A stretch of 64,000 nt of DNA from Salegentibacter_A chungangensis (GTDB lineage Bacteria; Bacteroidota; Bacteroidia; Flavobacteriales; Flavobacteriaceae), in assembly GCF_042678405.1 (NCBI RefSeq), contig NZ_JBHTLI010000001.1:930001-994000 (forward strand). Reading direction: 5' to 3'. The position numbers were made by a program, and so were the translations under genes. Each line of letters opens with the position of its first letter. Within the stretch, counting starts at the first letter, position 1. Below, piece by piece: positions 57,209-64,000 of the stretch. The notes beneath the pieces were generated by a model that saw only the letters and a program-made list of their open reading frames with translations, was not told the DNA's origin and did not search any database.

Positions 57209-57700
57209 ATGAAAAAACTAATCCTTTTAGCCCTGGTGATCACAATGGGTATGAATTGCCGGGCCCAGGAGACAAGTGAACGTTATACCACCTCGTCTCC
57301 CTTAATTGAAAACACGAAAAAATATTTGGCAGCTTATGAGAACCAGGACTGGGACACCTGGATGATGCAGTATACAGACAGCAGCAAGATCTATCACAAC
57401 ACCTGGGAAAATGCGAGAATGCCCGAGGAGGCTTTGAAGAGCCATAAGGAGCTGCTCAGCAATATGACTTCCTATGAATTTCTTGATGAACCTATCTTCT
57501 ATGAACAAATAGTGGATGATGAGGGCAAGACCTGGGTCTATATGTGGGGCATATGGAAAGGGACGCTTAAGGGCAGCGGCGAGACCATAAAGGTTCCCGT
57601 ACATCTGGCCCTTTGGTTCAAGGACGGAAAGAACGTTGAAGAATATGGTTTTTATGATACCTCTTCGCTGATGGCGGCAATACAGAAGAACCAGAATTAA
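57209..57700 (+). CDS. Secreted SnoaL/NTF2-like protein
   Basis: 163 residues. A signal peptide ends near CRAQ (residue 20). The rest has the NTF2-like cone layout: NTKKYLAAYENQDWDTWMMQYTDSSKIYHNTWENARMPEEALKSHKEL, then beta strands such as VHLALWFKDGKNVEEYGFYD. The fold hosts many small-molecule enzymes and binding proteins; no specific activity is evident. It pairs with the gene at 56742 and is followed by a terminator. Confidence 0.82.
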   Translation: MKKLILLALVITMGMNCRAQETSERYTTSSPLIENTKKYLAAYENQDWDTWMMQYTDSSKIYHNTWENARMPEEALKSHKELLSNMTSYEFLDEPIFYEQIVDDEGKTWVYMWGIWKGTLKGSGETIKVPVHLALWFKDGKNVEEYGFYDTSSLMAAIQKNQN

Positions 57701-57727
57701 ATACCCCGCAAATTGTTAGATTGCAGA

Positions 57728-57767
57728 AACAGCCCCGTCTTTTTTAAGGAGACGGGGCTGTCTTGTT
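57728..57767 (+). terminator. Terminator after the SnoaL-like gene
   Basis: ACAGCCCCGTCT (57729-57740) pairs with AGACGGGGCTGT (57750-57761) perfectly, followed by CTTGTTT. Confidence 0.88.
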
Positions 57768-57834
57768 TAACAAATAAATTTTTAAATAAAATACAGGATT
57801 GTCTACTTTAGCAGCTACTTAAAAAACCGAAAAC

Positions 57835-60456
57835 GTGGCAGCCAAAAAAACTCCCAAAGTAACCCCATTAATGCAGCAATATTCAAGCATCAAGGCCAAG
57901 TATCCCGATGCTATGCTCCTGTTCAGGGTGGGGGATTTTTACGAGACTTTTGGCGAAGATGCCGTGAAGGCCGCACAGATCCTGAACATTGTTCTTACCA
58001 ACAGGAATAACGGAAGTGAGCGCACCGAGCTTGCAGGCTTTCCGCATCACTCCCTGAACACCTACCTGCCGAAACTGGTCAAGGCCGGGCAGCGGGTTGC
58101 GATCTGCGATCAGCTGGAAGACCCCAAGATGACCAAGAAGATCGTGAAACGCGGGGTGACCGAGCTGGTGACTCCCGGGGTGGCATTGAGTGACGAGGTG
58201 CTTCTAAGCAAATCGAACAACTTTTTATGTGCCGTTCATTTCGGTAAGAAGATTCTTGGAGTGTCCTTTCTGGATGTGTCTACGGGTGAATTCCTGACGG
58301 CACAGGGAAACAGGGAATATATAGATAAGTTACTGCAGAATTTCAGCCCAAGCGAGGTGCTGGTTCAGAAGAAGTTCAAGAAAGATTTTTCCGGAAATTT
58401 CGGGGAAGACTTTCATATTTTCGGGCTTGAAGACTGGGTGTTCAAAAGCGATTTCGCCTATGAGACCCTGAACGGGCATTTTGAGACAAAGTCTCTGAAG
58501 GGCTTTGGTGTGGAGCACCTGGAAGAAGGGGTGATCGCTTCTGGAGCCATCCTGCATTACCTTGCAGAGACACAGCACAATAAACTGCAGCATATCTCGG
58601 CCATCAACAGGATAGCCGAAGAGGAATACGTGTGGATGGACCGTTTTACCATCCGGAACCTCGAATTATATCATTCCACAGCCGCCAATGCGGTGACCCT
58701 GCTGGATGTGATCGATAAGACCATCTCGCCTATGGGGGGCAGGCTTTTAAAGCGATGGCTGGCCCTGCCGCTGAAGAATGCCGAAAAGATCAAAAAACGC
58801 CACGCCGTGGTCGAATTCCTCATCAATAATCCTTCGGTATTGCAGGAGATCCAGCAGCATATCAAAAAGATAAGTGACCTGGAACGCCTGATTTCGAAGG
58901 TGGCGACGGCAAAGGTGAGTCCGCGGGAAGTGGTTCAGCTGAAGAACTCCCTGGAAGCGGTGATACCTATCAAGGAACTCGCGCTTAATTGTGAGGATGA
59001 GGCGATAAAAGCTATTGGCGGAAAGCTGCACAGTTGTGAGCAGGTTAGAGGCAGGATAGGGGAAAGCATCAACGAAGAGGCTCCTGTGAATGTGCAGAAG
59101 GGCAATGTGATCGCAGAAGGTTTTTCAGAAGAACTCGACGAGCTTCGAAAGATCGCTTTTTCGGGGAAAGATTACCTGGATAATATGCTGGAGCGCGAAA
59201 GCAAGGCTACCGGCATCAGCTCGCTGAAGATAGGGAACAACAATGTTTACGGATATTATATAGAGGTAAGGAATACACATAAGGACAAGGTGCCGGAGAG
59301 CTGGATAAGGAAACAGACCCTGGTTAATGCCGAGCGTTATATCACCGAGGAGCTGAAGGAGTATGAGGCCAAGATCCTTGGAGCCGAAGAAAAGATCCTG
59401 CAGCTGGAACAGCAACTGTTCTCAAAACTGGTGCTGTGGATGGGAGATTATATTCAGCCCGTGCAGCAGAATGCCCAGCTGATCGCACAACTGGACTGCC
59501 TTTCGTCTTTCGCACAACAGGCCAATACCGAAAACTACTGCAGGCCGGAGATGGAGGACACTTATGGATTAGACATTGAAGAAGGCCGCCACCCCGTGAT
59601 CGAAAAGCAGCTTCCCATCGGAGAAAGCTATGTGACCAATAACCTGAAGCTGAACCGGGATGAGCAGCAGGTGATTATGATCACCGGGCCCAATATGAGT
59701 GGTAAGTCGGCTATTTTAAGGCAAACCGCCCTGATAGTGCTGATGGCACAGATGGGAAGTTTTGTGCCCGCCAAAGCGGCGCATATCGGGATGGTAGATA
59801 AGATATTTACAAGGGTAGGGGCCAGCGATAATATATCTATGGGCGAGTCTACCTTTATGGTGGAGATGAACGAAACGGCGAGCATCCTGAACAATATTTC
59901 AGACCGTAGCCTGGTGCTGCTGGACGAGATAGGCCGTGGAACAAGTACCTACGACGGGATCTCGATCGCCTGGGCCATAAGTGAATACCTGCACGAACAT
60001 CCGGCCCGGCCAAAGACCCTGTTCGCCACGCACTACCACGAGCTCAACGAGATGTGCGAACGTTTCGAACGCATTAAGAACTTTAATGTTTCGGTGAAGG
60101 AACTCAAGGATAATGTGTTGTTTTTACGGAAACTTGTTCCCGGGGGCAGTGAGCACAGTTTCGGGATACACGTGGCCAAGATGGCCGGAATGCCGCTGCA
60201 GGTGCTGCACAGGGCCAATAAGATCCTTAAAAAGCTCGAAAAATCGCACGCAATGGAAGATTCGGGGGAGATCCTGAAGAAGTCGGCGGAAGAGGAAATG
60301 CAGCTGAGCTTCTTTAATCTTGACGATCCCTTGCTGGAGGAGCTCAAGGAGGAGCTTCTAAATATTGATATAGATACACTTACGCCGGTAGAGGCTTTGA
60401 TGAAGCTGAACGAGATCAAGCGGCTGCTTGCCAGCAAGGAGAAAGCGCGGGCTTAG
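57835..60456 (+). CDS. mutS: DNA mismatch repair protein MutS
   Basis: 873 residues, standard MutS1. The mismatch-binding motif GDFYETFGEDA is near residue 32-42, with the Phe of F-x-E that stacks on the mispair. The ATPase has Walker A GPNMSGKSA (about 619-627) and Walker B/signature LLDEIGRGTSTYDG (about 697). The start is GTG at 57835; no ATG lies near it. MutS detects mispairs and recruits MutL. Confidence 0.97.
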   Translation: MAAKKTPKVTPLMQQYSSIKAKYPDAMLLFRVGDFYETFGEDAVKAAQILNIVLTNRNNGSERTELAGFPHHSLNTYLPKLVKAGQRVAICDQLEDPKMTKKIVKRGVTELVTPGVALSDEVLLSKSNNFLCAVHFGKKILGVSFLDVSTGEFLTAQGNREYIDKLLQNFSPSEVLVQKKFKKDFSGNFGEDFHIFGLEDWVFKSDFAYETLNGHFETKSLKGFGVEHLEEGVIASGAILHYLAETQHNKLQHISAINRIAEEEYVWMDRFTIRNLELYHSTAANAVTLLDVIDKTISPMGGRLLKRWLALPLKNAEKIKKRHAVVEFLINNPSVLQEIQQHIKKISDLERLISKVATAKVSPREVVQLKNSLEAVIPIKELALNCEDEAIKAIGGKLHSCEQVRGRIGESINEEAPVNVQKGNVIAEGFSEELDELRKIAFSGKDYLDNMLERESKATGISSLKIGNNNVYGYYIEVRNTHKDKVPESWIRKQTLVNAERYITEELKEYEAKILGAEEKILQLEQQLFSKLVLWMGDYIQPVQQNAQLIAQLDCLSSFAQQANTENYCRPEMEDTYGLDIEEGRHPVIEKQLPIGESYVTNNLKLNRDEQQVIMITGPNMSGKSAILRQTALIVLMAQMGSFVPAKAAHIGMVDKIFTRVGASDNISMGESTFMVEMNETASILNNISDRSLVLLDEIGRGTSTYDGISIAWAISEYLHEHPARPKTLFATHYHELNEMCERFERIKNFNVSVKELKDNVLFLRKLVPGGSEHSFGIHVAKMAGMPLQVLHRANKILKKLEKSHAMEDSGEILKKSAEEEMQLSFFNLDDPLLEELKEELLNIDIDTLTPVEALMKLNEIKRLLASKEKARA

Positions 60457-60480
60457 GCGGTATATTTTTATAAAAAAATC

Positions 60481-60510
60481 TTTGCTATTATAAGATTTGT
60501 ATTAAATTTG
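60481..60510 (+). promoter_or_regulatory. Promoter of the tRNA-Gly / tRNA-Leu unit
   Basis: TTTG at 60481-60484, 18 bases, then TAAATTTG (60503-60510): both elements match the Bacteroidota consensus exactly. The tRNA begins 50 bases later. Confidence 0.8.
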
Positions 60511-60560
60511 CATCCGCAATCAGAAGTTGCATCCCGCCTGTCGGGAAGTTCTTAAAAAAC

Positions 60561-60633
60561 GCGAAAATAGCTCAGTTGGTAGAGCGCCACCTTGCCAAGG
60601 TGGAGGTCGCGGGTTCGAATCCCGTTTTTCGCT
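60561..60633 (+). tRNA. tRNA-Gly (anticodon GCC)
   Basis: A full cloverleaf with acceptor GCGAAAA/TTTTCGC, anticodon arm CCACC-TTGCCAA-GGTGG (anticodon 60594-60596) and T-loop TTCGAAT. CCA is not encoded. A truncated copy of this gene lies directly downstream (60641-60700). Confidence 0.97.
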
Positions 60634-60640
60634 CTGAAAA

Positions 60641-60700
60641 GCGAAAAAGTTTTCCTGGGGTCGCCGGGTTCTCCCGAGGCTTCGGGACCGTTTTTCGCTC
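60641..60700 (+). repeat. Truncated tRNA-Gly copy with a hairpin in the T-loop
   Basis: GCGAAAA (60641-60647) and TTTTCGC (60693-60699) repeat the tRNA-Gly acceptor stem exactly. The T-arm start GGTCGC-c-GGGTTC (60659-60671) and the end CCGTTTTTCGCTC (60688-60700) also match the tRNA. The D-arm and anticodon arm are missing, and the middle of the T-loop is replaced by a perfect 6-pair hairpin TCCCGA-GGCT-TCGGGA (60672-60687). It could be a scar of a mobile element or a small tRNA-like RNA. Confidence 0.7.
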
Positions 60701-60713
60701 ATTTATAGTCTAC

Positions 60714-60799
60714 GCTCGGATGGTGGAATTGGTAGACACGTTGGACTTAAAATCCAATGGACAAATGCGTCCGTGCGGGTTCAAGTCCCGCTCCGAGTA
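60714..60799 (+). tRNA. tRNA-Leu (anticodon TAA)
   Basis: 86 bases with the long variable arm of class II tRNAs. Acceptor GCTCGGA pairs with TCCGAGT (G-T at 1-72); anticodon arm TTGGA-CTTAAAA-TCCAA gives TAA (60748-60750); T-loop TTCAAGT. CCA is not encoded. It is probably co-transcribed with tRNA-Gly. Confidence 0.96.
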
Positions 60800-60802
60800 C
60801 TG

Positions 60803-60840
60803 AAACCCTCTATGTCTTTTTGATTTAGAGGGTTTTTTGT
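60803..60840 (+). terminator. Terminator of the tRNA unit
   Basis: AAACCCTCTA (60803-60812) pairs perfectly with TAGAGGGTTT (60826-60835), followed by TTTTG. Confidence 0.93.
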
Positions 60841-60964
60841 TTTTGTACTTCTCTTTCCCGGGTATTCCGTCATAATTCTGCTTCCTGTTCAAATTTAAAC
60901 CCAATTCCTACGTCACTTCCTATGGAATAATTACTTTCGCGCAAATTTTCAAAATCCATCAAAA

Positions 60965-62125
60965 ATGGCGGTGACAAAGAGGAATTTAGCGGAAATTGAC
61001 AGAGAACGTCTGGAAAATTTAAAGAAGAACCTGGGCTCTTCCCGGGATACTTTCCTTGGGTACCCTGTGTCTAAAGACTTCGACTACTCTGAGCTTACTC
61101 CCTTTTTGCAGTACCCGATCAACAACCTTGGTGATCCTTTTGAAGACGGTACCTGGAAGGTGCAGACCCACGAGATGGAAAAGGAGGTCGTGGCCTTTTT
61201 CGCCAGGCTCTTCAGGGCCCGGGCTAAAGATTACTGGGGCTATGTCACCAACGGCGGGTCTGAAAGTAACCTGTATGGACTTTACCTGGCTCGCGAAATG
61301 TATCCCAAGGCGATGGTGTACTATTCCGAGTCTACACACTACAGTGTGCGGAAGAACATTCATCTGCTCAATATCCCGAGTATCGTGATCAGGTCCCAGG
61401 AGAACGGGGAGATAGATTACGAGGATTTCGAGAATACCCTCAGGATGAACCGGCACAAACCGGCCATCGTGCTTACCACCTTTGGGACCACGATGAAGGA
61501 AGCCAAGGACGATGTGTCGCGGATCAAGGGAATACTGAGGAATCTTGCGGTGCAGGATCACTATATTCATTGTGATGCCGCCCTTTCGGGTACCTACGGG
61601 GCTTTTATGGAACCCAGGCTGCCTTTCGATTTTAAGGACGGGGCCGACAGTATTTCGATCAGCGGCCATAAATTCGTGGGTTCACCCATTCCCTGTGGGG
61701 TGATCATCACCAAAAGAGGGCACCGCGATCGCATTGCCAAAGGCATATCGTATATAGGCTCTCTGGATACCACCATCACCGGTTCCAGGAACGGCCATAG
61801 CCCGCTGTTTCTCTGGTATGCCCTGAAGCAACTGGGGGAAGAAGGCCTGAAGGCACGCTACCTAGAAGGTCTTGAAGTAGCCGAATACTGCAAGGCACGG
61901 CTTAATGAAATAGGGGTTGAAGCCTGGGGCAACCCGGGCGCGCTTACCGTGGTGATGCCACGTACACCGGAATCGGTGAAGCAGAAATGGCAGCTGGCTA
62001 CCGAAGGCGAGGTCTCCCATATTATCTGTATGCCCAATGTGACCAGGGCCCAGATCGATGAATTTATTGAAGATCTTTTGGTAGCTGAAGATCCCGAGGA
62101 TGAGGATTTTGAGATCGATCTGTAA
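60965..62125 (+). CDS. PLP-dependent histidine decarboxylase-like enzyme
   Basis: 386 residues, group II decarboxylase fold. The cofactor Lys236 lies in SISGHKFVGSPIPCG, and HCDAALSGTYGAFMEP is the family segment holding the PLP-stacking region. NGGSESNLYGLYLAREMYP is also typical of bacterial PLP histidine decarboxylases (about 380 residues), which turn histidine into histamine. Related group II decarboxylases cannot be excluded. The C-terminus is very acidic (EDPEDEDFEIDL). It is a single gene with a strong terminator. Confidence 0.85.
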   Translation: MAVTKRNLAEIDRERLENLKKNLGSSRDTFLGYPVSKDFDYSELTPFLQYPINNLGDPFEDGTWKVQTHEMEKEVVAFFARLFRARAKDYWGYVTNGGSESNLYGLYLAREMYPKAMVYYSESTHYSVRKNIHLLNIPSIVIRSQENGEIDYEDFENTLRMNRHKPAIVLTTFGTTMKEAKDDVSRIKGILRNLAVQDHYIHCDAALSGTYGAFMEPRLPFDFKDGADSISISGHKFVGSPIPCGVIITKRGHRDRIAKGISYIGSLDTTITGSRNGHSPLFLWYALKQLGEEGLKARYLEGLEVAEYCKARLNEIGVEAWGNPGALTVVMPRTPESVKQKWQLATEGEVSHIICMPNVTRAQIDEFIEDLLVAEDPEDEDFEIDL

Positions 62126-62145
62126 AAAGGAATTATTATAAATAG

Positions 62146-62182
62146 AAGCCTTATTGATCTATAGATCAATAAGGCTTTTTTT
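62146..62182 (+). terminator. Terminator after the histidine decarboxylase gene
   Basis: A perfect 16-base inverted repeat (62146-62177, core AAGCCTTATTGATC and its complement) followed by a T tract. It also marks the border to the A+T-rich region on the right. Confidence 0.93.
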
Positions 62183-62301
62183 ATGCTATGTTGTGAGTTG
62201 TTTGTACTTGGGAAAAAATAGTTTTCAGGTTAATGGTTCACCTTTGCTTTTTATTCTTTAAATAACAGAAATCTATTTTTCACGTTTTATTAACTTTTTC
62301 T

Positions 62302-62316
62302 AACTTGGACCAAGTT
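62302..62316. promoter_or_regulatory. Palindrome AACTTGGACCAAGTT before the methyltransferase gene
   Basis: A perfect 7+1+7 dyad ends 15 bases before the methyltransferase ATG. Position and symmetry suit an operator for a regulator of the restriction-modification genes, or autoregulation by the methyltransferase. No controller (C) gene is visible in the window. Confidence 0.45.
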
Positions 62317-62331
62317 CCCTGAGCAATCACT

Positions 62332-63126
62332 ATGAAGTACAATAACCTCAATATTAAAGAATGGAAAAAGAGCGACATTAATGTCGATAGTCTTTGGTTG
62401 ATAGATCAACGAGAAAAGTCAGGAAAGCATTCTAATATTTATCACGGAAATTTTATTCCCCAAATTCCTAATCAATTGATCCGAAGATATACCAGGGAAG
62501 GAGAAATTGTTTTAGATCCATTTCTCGGAAGTGGGACCACTCTTTATGAATGTGAAAATCTAAACAGAAATTTTATAGGCTTTGACGTAAATGAAAAAAT
62601 TTTCAATTTCGTTGAAAATCAGATGCAGGATCAGTCTAATATTGAATATGAAATAAGGATTACTGACGTAAGTAATCAGGCGGAATTTCAATCGTCAATG
62701 GACTCATCTTTAAAATCTTTAAGAGCTGATAAAGTGCAGTTTCTTCTCATGCATCCTCCATACTTAGATATAATTAAGTTCACAGAAAATAAAGCTGACT
62801 TATCTCAAATTTCAGACGCTGCTTTATTTCTGGCTAAAATGATGGATGTGACAACCAACTGTTTAAGCTTTTTGGAGAAGGATAGATATTTTTCAGTTGT
62901 AATTGGGGATGTCTACAAAAATGGGGAGGTTATACCGCTCTCTTCTTTATTAATAAATGAAATTAAAAGTAAGTTCAAGGTAAAACTTAAAGGGATAGTG
63001 GTTAAAAATATCGCCGGGAACAGGGGAAAACAAGGAACAGGAGGGATTTGGAAATACCGTGCTTTAAATAGTGATTACTTTATTTTTAAGCATGAATATA
63101 TTCTGGTATTTAAAAAGATGTTTTAA
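62332..63126 (+). CDS. DNA methyltransferase (amino-methylating), restriction-modification type
   Basis: 264 residues. The SAM motif I is LDPFLGSGTT (residues 61-70), preceded by HGNFIPQIPNQLIRRYT, a common lead-in of N4-cytosine/N6-adenine methylases. The catalytic motif IV is HPPY (141-144), where most enzymes have DPPY, NPPY or SPPY, so m6A versus m4C cannot be settled. There is no obvious long target-recognition domain. The gene is A+T rich compared with its neighbours, suggesting transfer. Its stop overlaps the next ATG by one base (TAATG), so the two proteins are made together. Confidence 0.87.
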   Translation: MKYNNLNIKEWKKSDINVDSLWLIDQREKSGKHSNIYHGNFIPQIPNQLIRRYTREGEIVLDPFLGSGTTLYECENLNRNFIGFDVNEKIFNFVENQMQDQSNIEYEIRITDVSNQAEFQSSMDSSLKSLRADKVQFLLMHPPYLDIIKFTENKADLSQISDAALFLAKMMDVTTNCLSFLEKDRYFSVVIGDVYKNGEVIPLSSLLINEIKSKFKVKLKGIVVKNIAGNRGKQGTGGIWKYRALNSDYFIFKHEYILVFKKMF

Positions 63127-64000
63127 TGGCGACCCATATATTAACTGTTAATGAGACTACATTCCCTATCCACCTCAGGTATATGTTTATAGGAACTGGA
63201 AAGAATGGATCTCCACATCAAACAGGAGCCTTGGCCGATATTTTTAGTATTAGGGAAGGGGATAACATCATTTTTTATGTGATGCAAAGGGGATTCTTTG
63301 GGATCTTTAAAGCTACAGGAGAAGTCTTTTATGATTATGAATCTTACGATGGATATCACCCCCAGTATCTGAATGATGACCTGGGAGGCAAGACTCTTAC
63401 TTACAGAATGAAGATTGAGCCAAATGAAGTGTATGAAAATTATATTTCCGAATGGGATATGATGGAAAACCCGGAGAATATAAAGGATAATTCAATTTTT
63501 AATTTACAGTGGTCCTGGATTTTTAAAAAGTTAAAAGGGAATAGGGGGTGCGTTTCCATCGATGAAACCGAATTTGAACTATTTCAAAGCAACCTTGCTA
63601 AAAACAACAACACTATAGCAAAGAGTGGGTGTTATGATTATGTAAATGGAAAAATTAAGTCCTTAAACACGGGTGTTCTATATCACGAGGAATGCACTAC
63701 CAAACCGCCTAGGTCTGTTGAAAGGCTAAATAAAATTTATCGGGAGGAGGATTTAAGAATATTGTTTACGGCGTATGCGAATAATCACGGGGTTCTAAAT
63801 CAAGTTCTAAAACCTCATAATAATGGGAACGTTAATTTCATAGCTAATGAAATTGCTTGCTCCTTCAGTGAAAGAAGAATGGATCTATTGTTTGGGACAG
63901 ATCAGAATAATTGTATTCTAATAGAATTAAAGAATGATTTTCTTTTCAATGAAAACATATATAATCAAATCCAGGAATATTCTCGATGGATATCTGCTTA
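63126..64000 (+). CDS. EVE/PUA-like domain plus PD-(D/E)XK nuclease, probable restriction endonuclease (3' end cut)
   Basis: 291 residues are visible; the frame runs off the window. Residues 18-75 look like an EVE/PUA-type fold: FIGTGKNG, then IREGDNIIFYVMQRGFFGIFKATGEVFYD, with the GD-xx-xFY core of that superfamily, known for binding modified bases. Residues 245-290 carry a PD-(D/E)XK core: Asp253 in RRMDLLF, then IELK with Glu267 and Lys269, and QIQEYSRW, the Q-x3-Y element seen in NucS/DUF91-like nucleases. Coupled to the methyltransferase gene, it is best read as the cutting partner. Cutting specificity is unknown. Confidence 0.72.
   Translation, partial: MATHILTVNETTFPIHLRYMFIGTGKNGSPHQTGALADIFSIREGDNIIFYVMQRGFFGIFKATGEVFYDYESYDGYHPQYLNDDLGGKTLTYRMKIEPNEVYENYISEWDMMENPENIKDNSIFNLQWSWIFKKLKGNRGCVSIDETEFELFQSNLAKNNNTIAKSGCYDYVNGKIKSLNTGVLYHEECTTKPPRSVERLNKIYREEDLRILFTAYANNHGVLNQVLKPHNNGNVNFIANEIACSFSERRMDLLFGTDQNNCILIELKNDFLFNENIYNQIQEYSRWISA

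Overview
The window looks like a chromosomal segment of a Bacteroidota bacterium, most likely a marine member of the Flavobacteriaceae (Gramella/Salegentibacter-like). The evidence is a complete gldK-gldL-gldM-gldN gliding/type IX secretion operon, many families typical of this group (DUF983, DUF2797, DUF4136, DUF4230, DUF5522, GSCFA, a FolK-deoxynucleoside kinase fusion, flavobacterial GH3), few obvious Shine-Dalgarno sequences, and several promoters of the Bacteroidota type (TTG/TTTG, 15-19 bases, TAnnTTTG). Gene density is high, and convergent pairs are mostly separated by strong bidirectional hairpins.

Layout. 1-5637: end of an arginase-fold gene, then gldKLMN, which encode the core ring and motor of the type IX secretion/gliding machine. 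5686-9191: FAD oxidoreductase, DUF983 and ABC-F ATPase. 9255-15100: tripartite RND efflux operon (adaptor, pump, TolC-like channel) plus a small CPXCG protein. 15217-15289: initiator tRNA. 15415-18046: AhpD-like secreted protein, an unknown protein, a 540-base gap with an orphan terminator, and a lipoprotein. 18191-20395: arsenic resistance operon (DUF6428, thioredoxin-type ArsC, ACR3) without an adjacent arsR. 20430-29228: cytochrome c, Usp, SPOUT methylase, M1 peptidase, a carboxypeptidase-regulatory-domain protein, SulP transporter and CFA synthase. 29392-31819: GTPases Era and Der. 31920-35066: a minus-strand operon M23 peptidase-MerR-LemA-TPM-TPM. 35199-39711: alaS, GSCFA protein, a hairpin-rich gap, DUF4230. 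39708-44303: aromatic amino acid hydroxylase, DUF4136, urocanate hydratase, DUF5522. 44336-47752: a small HExxH protein, PLP enzyme, glucosaminidase-LysM, hemL. 47802-57700: GH3, DUF2797, AsmA-like protein, queuosine-precursor transporter, FolK-dNK, LuxR regulator, SPOUT methylase and two small secreted proteins. 57835-62125: mutS, tRNA-Gly, tRNA-Leu, PLP histidine decarboxylase.

The right end (62200-64000) is visibly more A+T rich than the rest. It carries a DNA methyltransferase with an HPPY motif, overlapping by one base a gene (cut by the window edge) that joins an EVE/PUA-like domain to a PD-(D/E)XK nuclease domain. This is most likely a restriction-modification or related defence module and the best candidate here for a little-described system.

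Other points for a second look: a run of four strong hairpins between the GSCFA and DUF4230 genes; a truncated tRNA-Gly copy that keeps the acceptor stem but has a hairpin in place of most of the T-loop; a conserved-looking arginase-fold protein that has lost metal ligands; and genes whose promoter -7 box sits 4-6 bases before the start codon, suggesting leaderless mRNAs. All function calls rest on motif recognition by eye; no database search was possible.
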